Positions 1 through 5,874 of a stretch of 5,874 bases of DNA are shown piece by piece. The notes under the pieces are model-generated. The model searched no databases, had not been told where the DNA came from, and was given only the letters and a program-made list of their open reading frames with translations. Origin of the DNA: Croceicoccus sp. (lineage in GTDB: Bacteria > Pseudomonadota > Alphaproteobacteria > Sphingomonadales > Sphingomonadaceae); contig JAPYSD010000248.1 of NCBI GenBank assembly GCA_029936705.1, forward strand, positions 1-5,874, read 5' to 3'. The position numbers and the translations under genes were made by a program. Every line of letters begins with the position of its first letter. The first letter of the stretch is position 1.

Positions 1-138
1 GAAGAGGATCGGGTACTCGGTAGCCGCGGCCGGAATCTCTTCCGCAACGACCTGGACAAAATGCCGCTGCCCCGCATTGGCGAGATCCAGCCGGAGGCCG
101 GAATGGCGTTCTATATCGAGCAATTCCAGATCGGGCAC
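1..138 (-). CDS. SapC-family protein, N-terminal fragment (runs off left edge)
   Basis: The 46 visible codons on the minus strand begin MPDLELLDIERHSGLR and continue into HFVQVVAEEIPAAATEYPILF. This pattern (RH-GLRL, then HFV-VVA-E-PAAA-EYPILF) matches, from memory, the start of SapC-family proteins (usually about 230-250 residues). They are named after a peptide-transport component but in sphingomonads and Caulobacter are typically encoded beside TonB-dependent receptors and tryptophan-halogenase-like genes; their biochemical role there is unknown. The GTG start (138-136) is chosen because the similarity begins right after it and an AGGAG site lies 8 bases upstream. The frame stays open upstream as far as about 354, but that extension looks unlike the family and would overlap the receptor start. 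No signal peptide is visible, so a cytoplasmic location is inferred. The gene is divergent from the receptor and probably shares its control region. Moderately sure, because only the N-terminus is seen. Confidence 0.62.
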   Translation of the reverse strand, partial: MPDLELLDIERHSGLRLDLANAGQRHFVQVVAEEIPAAATEYPILF

Positions 139-146
139 CCATCCAA

Positions 147-151
147 CTCCT
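147..151 (-). promoter_or_regulatory. Ribosome binding site of the SapC-family gene
   Basis: The minus strand reads AGGAG here, 8 bases ahead of the GTG at 138-136. This near-ideal Shine-Dalgarno site decides the start: an ATG that overlaps the GTG by sequence (minus strand ATGGGTG) is in another frame, and that frame encodes arginine- and glycine-rich sequence with no family likeness. Confidence 0.55.
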
Positions 152-336
152 GCAGCTTGTCGGCTCCGGTTTAGCCGTATGCGCAATTTCAGCCTACCCG
201 CAAAAAACGCGACGACGGAATATTGCAATTTTGTAGGAGTATTATAAGAATCGTCCGTAATGGCATCATGGAATGATTCCTCGTCCGGGAATGCCGAGGT
301 AATTTGGGAATTCGTACCGCCGCAGAGCGACGATCT

Positions 337-342
337 GAGGGG
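337..342 (+). promoter_or_regulatory. Ribosome binding site of the TonB-dependent receptor
   Basis: GAGGGG ends 10 bases before the ATG at 353. It supports that start over an in-frame ATG at 260, which would add 31 residues of non-signal-like sequence in front of a complete signal peptide and has no convincing ribosome site. Confidence 0.5.
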
Positions 343-352
343 ATTCATTGCC

Positions 353-3276
353 ATGAAAAATCAGCGTAATTTTGCTTCTTCGCGCAATAATGTTAGCGGT
401 AACATGCTCCTGCTCGGCTGCGCGACGAGTGCGCTTGCATTGGCCAGCGCATCGCCGGCCATGGCCCAGGATTCTCAGGACGAGCCGGAAGCACAAGGCT
501 CCGAGGGCAACGAGATCATCATCGTAACCGGTCTGCGCGGTTCGCTTCAGCGCAACCTGGACGAGAAGCGCAACGCGGCAGGCGTCGTGGACGTTATCTC
601 GGCAGAAGACATCGGCAAGTTCCCGGATTCGAACGTGGCCGCCTCGCTGCAGCGCCTGCCCGGCGTTTCGATCCAGCGTAGCGGTGCCCGCGGCGAAGCG
701 ACAGGCATCACCGTCCGCGGCTTTGGCGGCGACTTCAACACCACGCTGTACGACGGTCGCCGGATTTCGACCGCGACCGGCAACCGCCAGATCGATTTCA
801 GCACCGTGGGCGTCGATTTCATCGGCCAGCTCAGCGTTCTGAAGACTCCCGACGTCTCGCTGTCTTCCGATTCGATCGGTGCGACCGTCAATATCCAGTT
901 CCCCAAGCCCTTCGACAATCCGGGCTTCCGCGCGGCAGTCACGGCATCGGGTTCTATCCAGGACCGATCGGGCGATATCGTGCCGACCGCTGGCATCCTG
1001 GTCAGCAATACATGGAACGACACGTTCGGTGTCCTGGCGGACTTCGTCTATACACGCCGGGATACCGACAGTAACCGCGTCTATGTCAGCGGTTGGCCGG
1101 GCGGCAATTTCGCTCCCTGCCAGCTCGCCAGCAGCACGGCCGACAGCTGTGCGCCCACCGGCGCCACCGTCGACCCAGCCGTTCCGGCGTCCAATCAGCG
1201 CACCATTCCCGGCTGGTTCCCCCAGCAGTACGGCGCCGAACAGCAGCGCGTGAATGACGAGCGTATCGACGCCCGCCTCGCGCTGCAATGGCAGCCAGCC
1301 TATGGGACGATGGTTACCCTGGACAACAACTACTCGCGCCAGAAGGTCACGTCCGAAAACTATGCCTTTGGCGTCTGGTTTAACCAGACCGACCTGCGCA
1401 ATGTCGAGCTGGACGAGAACGGCACCGCGGTTGACTTCACCCAGGCCGGTTCGCCGACCGACTTCACTTCTGCGCTGAACAAGCAGATCCTTGAGACCAA
1501 CCAGACCGGCCTGAACATCGCGTTCGAGGCCAGCGACAACCTCAGCTTCGAACTTGACGGCGCCTATGCCAAGAGCAAGCTGAACCCCGGCGATGTGATC
1601 GGCAGCCTGAATGCCGATATCGGCTATGGCGGTGCGCTTGGCACGAACCTGCAATTCATGGTCGACGGCGACAGCAGCGGCGCGTTTCCGTCGCTGGGCA
1701 ATTTCGGGCCTGCCGGTGTCGGCGCGGACTGGGCGAATACCGATCTGATCGGCTCGCACGTGACCGTGAACCAGACGCAGCGCAATACGGACGAGCTGTG
1801 GCAGCTGCGCGCGCAGGGCCAGTGGGAACAGGACGATCTGAAGCTGCAGTTCGGCGGCCAGTATTACGAGGATCGGTTCGAGTTCGCGAACTACTCGACC
1901 TTCGTGAACAATTTCTGGCAGGCCTATGCAGGCTATGGCGACCCGTCCGGGCGCGACACGGGCATCGCGCCCCTTCCGGATGCGCTGTACGACGGCGTCA
2001 TCAGCCTCGACAACTTCATCCCCGGCTTCGACGGATCGCTTCCGCCTTCCGTGTTCCTGTTCAGCCCCGTCGCGTATCAGAACTACCTGACCGGCCTGGG
2101 CAATCCGCAGACGGAGGACATTCCCGGTTATAACGCGGGGTGCTGCGGCGGCAATTTCACGGGTACCTTCGACCAGGCGCTCGACGGGGGCAGCGTCCGC
2201 GACATCACCGAGAAGACCTGGGCGTTGTACCTGCGCGCCAGCTTCAATTCGGAAATCGCCGGGATGCCGTTTTTCCTGAGCGCCGGCATGCGCAACGAGA
2301 ACACCAAGATCTCGGCCAACGGCAACGGTACCGTGCCGCTGCAGATCCAGACCAGCACGGCCGATCCGACGCTGCTGACGGTGGTGCTGTCCGATCCGCA
2401 GCAGCTGACGGCGAAGACCAGCTACAACTATCTGCTGCCCAGCCTGGATACGCGCCTGGAAATCACGCCGGAATTCCAGGCAAGGTTCAGCGCTTCGCGG
2501 ACCATTACCCGCCCGACGCTCAACCTGCTGTATCCGCAGCTGAACGTGGGACCGGACAGCGTATCGGCGCGCTCAGCGCGGCGGGCGGCAACCCGGCTTT
2601 GAAGCCCTATCTGTCGGACAACTTCGACCTCGCGTTTGAATGGTATTACCAGCCGAACTCGTATCTGTCGGTGAACGGTTTCCTCAAGAACGTGTCGAAT
2701 TTCATCGTCGGCGGCGTGACGAACCAGACCATCAACGACGTGATCGATCCAACGACGGGCCAAGCCGCGGTCTTTGCCGTGACCCAGCAGGTCAATGGCC
2801 CTGACGCCACGGTGAAGGGCATCGAGCTCGCGCTGCAGCACGTGTTCGGCGATACCGGCTTCGGCTTCCAGGCCAACGCCACCTTCGTCGACACCAACCG
2901 CCCTTATGACGAGACCGACATCTCGCAGACGGGTTTCGCGGTGACCGGCCTTGCCAACTCGGCGAACTTCGTCGGCTTCTACGACAAGAACGGCTTCCAG
3001 ATCCGCGCGGCGCTCAACTGGCGCGATGAATATCTGCTGCAGTTCGGCCAGAACCAGAACACCGGTTCGTTCGGTGCGGAGCCGACCTTCGTGGACGAAA
3101 GCTTCCAGATCGACCTGACCAGCAGCTATGACATCAACGACAATTTCAGTGTCTTTGGTGAAGTGCTGAACGTGAACAACAACAAGCAGAGCACCCACGG
3201 GCGCTTCTCGAACCAGCTGCTTGACGTGTTCGATTACGGTCGTCGCTACACGGCGGGGGTTCGCTTCCGCTACTAG
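353..3276 (+). pseudogene. TonB-dependent outer-membrane receptor, disrupted by a single-base frameshift
   Basis: An outer-membrane active transporter for a large nutrient, probably a glycan fragment given its neighbours, energised by TonB-ExbBD. It starts MKNQRNF with a signal peptide of about 38 residues (hydrophobic 17-33, cleavage after AMA). A TonB-box-like EIIIVTG follows at 54-60, then the plug domain (about 67-190: DIGKFPDSNVAASLQRLPGV, ITVRGFG, DGRR, IGATVNI) and a 22-strand-type barrel. The architecture fits the Xanthomonas/Caulobacter receptor group (TIGR01782). The first frame is good through codon 2558-2560 (TRPTLNLLYPQLNVGPDS) and then degenerates to a stop at 2602. The family sequence resumes in another frame at 2563 (IGALSAAGGNPALKPYLSDN) and ends with the typical terminal strand YTAGVRFRY. 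Adding one base gives about 974 residues, normal for the family. Unrepaired, the product is 749 residues and lacks the last strands and the C-terminal aromatic signal needed for barrel assembly. Family assignment is very sure; whether the lesion is real or a sequencing error is open. Confidence 0.9.
2557..2566 (+). other. Frameshift site in the receptor gene
   Basis: Reading passes from the frame of codon AGC (2558-2560, Ser) to the frame of ATC (2563-2565, Ile), leaving two bases, GT, between them. The simplest repair is one missing base: AGCCGTATC would give Ser-Arg-Ile and a smooth PDS-RIGALSAAGGNP, so loss of one C from a CC pair fits. There is no slippery heptamer or obvious downstream structure to suggest programmed frameshifting. 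Confidence 0.8.
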
Positions 3277-3288
3277 GGCTCTCCCCTG

Positions 3289-3324
3289 TGGCGGGGCGCG
3301 ATTGATTGCGCCCCGCCAGCTTTT
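3289..3324 (+). terminator. Strong intrinsic terminator after the receptor gene
   Basis: A perfect 11-bp stem pairs 3289-3299 (TGGCGGGGCGC) with 3308-3318 (GCGCCCCGCCA) around an 8-base loop. It is followed two bases later by TTTT (3321-3324). It starts 12 bases after the receptor stop codon. The T-run is short, but the stem is almost all G-C pairs. It should separate the receptor transcript from the halogenase gene, whose start lies only 17 bases beyond the T-run. The plus-strand polarity fits the receptor; there is no matching T-run for the minus strand. Confidence 0.82.
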
Positions 3325-3335
3325 GCGATCATAAT
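3306..3335 (+). promoter_or_regulatory. Candidate promoter for a leaderless halogenase transcript
   Basis: CATAAT (3330-3335) matches five of six bases of the -10 consensus. TTGCGC (3306-3311), a weak -35 match, lies 18 bases upstream and overlaps the terminator hairpin. Transcription 7 bases after the -10 would begin at A3342, the first base of the start codon. That fits the lack of any Shine-Dalgarno sequence in 3325-3341. This is inference from hexamer matching only. Confidence 0.33.
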
Positions 3336-3341
3336 GGCGCC

Positions 3342-4880
3342 ATGGACAAGGTCGACAGCATCGTCATCGTCGGCGGCGGCACCGCCGGTTGGCTGACAGC
3401 CGGGGTCATCGCCGCTCGGCACCAGGGTCGGCGGCCCCATGGCTTTTCCGTGACGCTGGTGGAATCTCCCAATGTCCCGATCATCGGGGTGGGAGAAGGG
3501 ACGTGGCCAACGCTGCGATCTACGCTGCGCACGATCGGCGTTGCGGACACCGATTTCTTTCGCGAATGCGACGCCGCGTTCAAGCAGGGCGCCCGTTTCA
3601 ACCGCTGGACAACGGGCGAAGCGGACGAGGGGTACTATCACCCGCTGATGCTGCCGCAGGGTTTTGCGCGTCTCAACCTCGTCCCGCACTGGCTTGAAAA
3701 GACGGACGAAAGCTTCTGCGATGCGGTCACGCCGCAAGGCAGGATTTGCGATCAGGGACTTGCTCCCAAGACGATCGCGACGCCGGAATACGAGGGGCTG
3801 GCCAATTACGCCTACCATCTCGATGCCGGGAAGTTCTCAGACTTTCTGAAGCGGCATTGCTGCGAGAAGCTGGGGGTACGCCACGTCCTCGCCGATGTGA
3901 CAGGCGTGGTGCAGGCAGCGAACGGTGACGTCGAGAGTGTGGCGACCGCAGACGGACAGTCCATCGCCGGCGATTTGTTTATCGACTGCACCGGCTTCAA
4001 GGCGTTGTTGTTCGAGGGCGCGATGAAGGTGCCGTTTCGCGAATGCAACGACGTGCTGTTCTGCGACACGGCGCTTGCCGTTCAGGTGCCTTACGCGGAT
4101 CCGTCCGATCCGGTTGCCAGTCACACCATCTCTACCGCGCAGTCGGCGGGGTGGATCTGGGACATTGGCCTGCCGACGCGCCGCGGCGTCGGACATGTCT
4201 TTTCCAGCAGCCACGTCGATACCGACCATGCCGAGAAGGAACTGCGCGACTACATCGGACCTGCGGCCAGGGACCTGTCGGTGCGCCGTATTCCGATCCG
4301 ATCGGGCCACCGCGAAACCTTCTGGAAGGGCAATGTCGTCGCGGTCGGCCTTGCCGCCGGTTTCCTCGAACCGCTCGAAGCGTCGGCCATCGTGCTGATC
4401 GAACTGTCGGCCAAGATGATCGCCGAACAGCTTCCGCCGAACCGCAGCGTGATGGACGTAATCGCCCGGCGCTATAACGATACGACCGCGTATCGCTGGG
4501 GCCGGATCATCGACTTCCTCAAGCTGCATTATACGCTGACCAAGCGTACCGACACGGACTTCTGGCGTGACAACACGTGGGCCGAGACGGTTCCCGACCG
4601 GCTTCAGGGGCTGATGGAGCTTTGGAAATACCAGACGCCTTGGCTCCACGACGAATTCGACCGGGCCGAGGAGGTGTTTCCCGCGGCCAGCTATCAATAT
4701 GTCCTATATGGCATGGGCTATCGCACGCATGTGCCGCAAGGCGACGCGGATGCAGAGCGGGAACTGGCCCAGCGCGTGCGCAGGGAAAACGATGCGCTGA
4801 CGGCGAAACTGCTCGCCGGTCTGCCCCGGCACCGCGATCTGCTTACCCGGATATCCGAGCATGCGATGATGCCGGTCTGA
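3342..4880 (+). CDS. Flavin-dependent tryptophan halogenase-family protein
   Basis: A 512-residue member of the tryptophan halogenase family (PF04820), the usual length. These cytoplasmic enzymes use FADH2, oxygen and halide to halogenate electron-rich aromatics such as indoles. The FAD-binding GGGTAGW is at 11-17, and the family segment GVGEGTWPTL is at 49-58. Lys81 in AAFKQG occupies the place of the catalytic lysine (Lys79 of PrnA). The halogenase motif reads GWIWDIG at 270-276, with glycine where the classical WxWxIP has proline, and FLEPLEAS (341-348) matches the conserved family segment. The ATG at 3342 is chosen because the flavin motif follows directly; an in-frame TTG at 3306 lies inside the terminator loop. 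No Shine-Dalgarno site is visible. Relatives next to TonB-dependent receptors are common, and some (I recall BrvH) favour bromination of indole. The substrate here is unknown, and halogenation itself is unproven. The 3' end faces the GH95 gene across 32 bases. Confidence 0.9.
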   Translation: MDKVDSIVIVGGGTAGWLTAGVIAARHQGRRPHGFSVTLVESPNVPIIGVGEGTWPTLRSTLRTIGVADTDFFRECDAAFKQGARFNRWTTGEADEGYYHPLMLPQGFARLNLVPHWLEKTDESFCDAVTPQGRICDQGLAPKTIATPEYEGLANYAYHLDAGKFSDFLKRHCCEKLGVRHVLADVTGVVQAANGDVESVATADGQSIAGDLFIDCTGFKALLFEGAMKVPFRECNDVLFCDTALAVQVPYADPSDPVASHTISTAQSAGWIWDIGLPTRRGVGHVFSSSHVDTDHAEKELRDYIGPAARDLSVRRIPIRSGHRETFWKGNVVAVGLAAGFLEPLEASAIVLIELSAKMIAEQLPPNRSVMDVIARRYNDTTAYRWGRIIDFLKLHYTLTKRTDTDFWRDNTWAETVPDRLQGLMELWKYQTPWLHDEFDRAEEVFPAASYQYVLYGMGYRTHVPQGDADAERELAQRVRRENDALTAKLLAGLPRHRDLLTRISEHAMMPV

Positions 4881-4912
4881 CGGCGGTTCGCAAGGCGCCC
4901 AGCGTTCGGTGT

Positions 4913-5874
4913 CTACCCTTCGGGCGGCAGATCGCCTTCGTCCAGATGCAGCGACTGGCCCTTGGCCAGTGCCACCTCGATCAGCCTGCCGGGCCGTCCG
5001 ACCAGCCATGCCCCGTCGGCATCGGCTGTCAGCACCGCTCTCGCAATACGGCGATCGTGCCATGCAAGGTCCACGCGGCAGCCGCCGCGTGCGCGCAGGC
5101 CGGTGATGGAACCGCTCGGCCATACCGCTGGAAGCGCAGGCAGCAGCAGGATCTGGCCGCGATGGCTCTGCATCAGCATCTCGGCGATCGCGCGCGTGCC
5201 GCCGAAATTGCCATCGATCTGGAACGGGGGATGGGCATCGAACATGTTCGGATAGGTGCGTCCCGGCGCCAGCAGGAACGCCAGCACGTCATGCGCATGG
5301 TCGCCTTCGCGCAGCCTGGCGCGCAGGTTGATACGCCAAGCCGTCGCCCAGCCGGTCGATTCGTCTCCGCGCATCTCCAGCGAACGACGCGCCGCGGCGG
5401 CAAGCTCGGGCGTCGCGTCGGGATCGATCTGCGCGCCGGGGAACAGCCCATAGAGGTGTGAGACGTGGCGGTGATCGGGTTCGGGCGCCCTGCCGTCCCA
5501 ATCCTCCTGCCATTCCTGCAGCTGGCCCAGCGCGCCGATGTGATCGGGCGCAAGGCGGGCGCGGACCTGCATGACCTCGGCAGCGAAATCCGCGTCGAAG
5601 CCCAGTATGGCGGCAGCGCTGGCGGTCTGGCGGAACAGATCGCGCAGGATCTGCTGGTCCATTGCCGGTCCAGCACAGATCGCCGCACCCTCCGGATGCC
5701 GGTTTTCCGGTGAGATCGAAGGATTGGTCACGAGGTAGCCGGTGTCCGGATCGGTCTGCAGCGTATCGATGAAGAACAGCACCGCGCCGCGCATCACCGG
5801 ATACACGCTGGCAAGGAAGGCGGTGTCGCGGCTGTAGTCGAAATGATCCCACAGATGGGTGCACAGCCATGCGC
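4913..5874 (-). CDS. GH95 family alpha-L-fucosidase-like glycosidase, C-terminal part (runs off right edge)
   Basis: The 319 visible residues, beginning AWLCTHLWDHFDYSRDTAFL, are the last two-fifths or so of a glycoside hydrolase family 95 enzyme (usually 750-800 residues). GH95 enzymes are inverting exo-acting hydrolases that remove terminal alpha-1,2-L-fucose, or in some members L-galactose, from glycans. Hallmarks in order on the minus strand: NPSISPEN (codons about 5722-5699), whose Glu probably corresponds to the general acid Glu566 of Bifidobacterium AfcA; QLQEWQEDWD; HRHVSHLYGLFPG (5473-5435); STGWATAWRINLRARL; and YPNMFDAHPPFQIDGNFGG, whose Asp (5215-5213) probably matches AfcA Asp766. 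LLPALPAVWPSGSITGLRARGG and a small beta-rich C-terminus end at a TAG (4915-4913). All visible conserved positions are intact. The N-terminus and any signal peptide lie outside the window, so location is unknown. The gene converges on the halogenase and suggests the locus handles a fucose-like glycan. Confidence 0.92.
   Translation of the reverse strand, partial: AWLCTHLWDHFDYSRDTAFLASVYPVMRGAVLFFIDTLQTDPDTGYLVTNPSISPENRHPEGAAICAGPAMDQQILRDLFRQTASAAAILGFDADFAAEVMQVRARLAPDHIGALGQLQEWQEDWDGRAPEPDHRHVSHLYGLFPGAQIDPDATPELAAAARRSLEMRGDESTGWATAWRINLRARLREGDHAHDVLAFLLAPGRTYPNMFDAHPPFQIDGNFGGTRAIAEMLMQSHRGQILLLPALPAVWPSGSITGLRARGGCRVDLAWHDRRIARAVLTADADGAWLVGRPGRLIEVALAKGQSLHLDEGDLPPEG

Larger units (their letters stand above)
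139..352. promoter_or_regulatory. Divergent intergenic control region between SapC-like gene and receptor
   Basis: These 214 bases separate two divergent starts and hold the only clearly AT-rich stretch in a GC-rich window (about 201-250). On the plus strand TTGCAA (223-228) precedes TATTATAAG (240-248). The hexamers resemble -35 and -10 elements, but the spacing to TATAAG is only 14 bases, so the assignment is weak. ATTGCAAT (222-229) is a perfect 8-base palindrome, and GCAATTT occurs twice (183-189 and 225-231), 42 bases apart, which is close to four helical turns. A possible 5' leader hairpin lies at 276-303. No operator of a named regulator family is recognised. The region as a bidirectional promoter is inferred from gene orientation. 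Confidence 0.4.

Noticed and set aside
1..174. Plus-strand open frame ending in TAG at 172-174
   Set aside because: It resembles no family I recognise and is antisense to the SapC-like reading, which has both family likeness and a proper ribosome site.
260..352. An in-frame upstream ATG at 260 extending the receptor by 31 residues
   Set aside because: The extension is not signal-like and precedes a complete signal peptide beginning MKNQRNF. The ribosome site GAGGGG fits the ATG at 353.
139..354. Upstream extension of the SapC-like frame on the minus strand to an ATG near 354
   Set aside because: The frame is open, but the added sequence has no family likeness, would overlap the receptor start and ignores the AGGAG-GTG signal.
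266..1759. A 497-codon open frame on the minus strand across the receptor's first half
   Set aside because: It is antisense to a clearly recognisable TonB-dependent receptor. Its product is arginine-, alanine- and valine-rich with no family motif, as expected for a GC-rich antisense shadow.
2557..2566. Programmed ribosomal frameshifting in the receptor
   Set aside because: There is no slippery heptamer at the junction, and a single missing C in AGCCGT gives a simpler explanation. Receptors of this family are not known to use frameshifting.
3306..3341. TTG start adding 12 residues to the halogenase
   Set aside because: The TTG lies within the terminator hairpin and the extra residues are not part of the family. 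The ATG at 3342 leads directly into the flavin-binding strand.
4577..5461. A 294-codon plus-strand open frame spanning the halogenase end and the GH95 gene
   Set aside because: It overlaps the halogenase out of frame and the GH95 gene antisense; both of those carry strong family motifs, and this product does not.

Overview
The window looks like chromosomal DNA of a GC-rich alphaproteobacterium, most likely a sphingomonad (Sphingomonas, Novosphingobium or Erythrobacter-like) or a close relative. This rests on gene content rather than a marker gene: a long TonB-dependent receptor of the Xanthomonas/Caulobacter type, a tryptophan-halogenase-like flavoprotein, a SapC-family protein and a GH95 glycosidase side by side. 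That set is characteristic of glycan-uptake loci in Sphingomonadales and Caulobacterales.

Layout, left to right. (1) Positions 1-138, minus strand: the first 46 codons of a SapC-family gene that runs off the left edge, with a GTG start behind a good AGGAG ribosome site. (2) Positions 139-352: a divergent intergenic region with an AT-rich core around 201-250, probably holding the promoters for both sides. (3) Positions 353-3276, plus strand: a TonB-dependent receptor, recognisable along its whole length but broken by a single-base frameshift near 2560. (4) Positions 3289-3324: a strong intrinsic terminator. (5) Positions 3342-4880, plus strand: an intact 512-residue flavin-dependent halogenase-like gene. 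It lacks a Shine-Dalgarno site, but a -10-like hexamer is placed so that its transcript could be leaderless. (6) Positions 4913-5874, minus strand: the C-terminal 319 residues of a GH95 alpha-L-fucosidase-like enzyme, convergent with the halogenase and running off the right edge.

Inferred joint role: the receptor would import an oligosaccharide or glycoside across the outer membrane, and the GH95 enzyme would remove terminal alpha-L-fucose or a related sugar. The SapC and halogenase partners are recurrent companions of such receptors, but their role there is not established. The most notable points are the receptor frameshift, the terminator with a possible leaderless promoter ahead of the halogenase, and the halogenase's variant WxWxIG motif. 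I see no tRNA, rRNA, CRISPR array or mobile element. The remaining long open frames on either strand are antisense or out-of-frame shadows of these genes.
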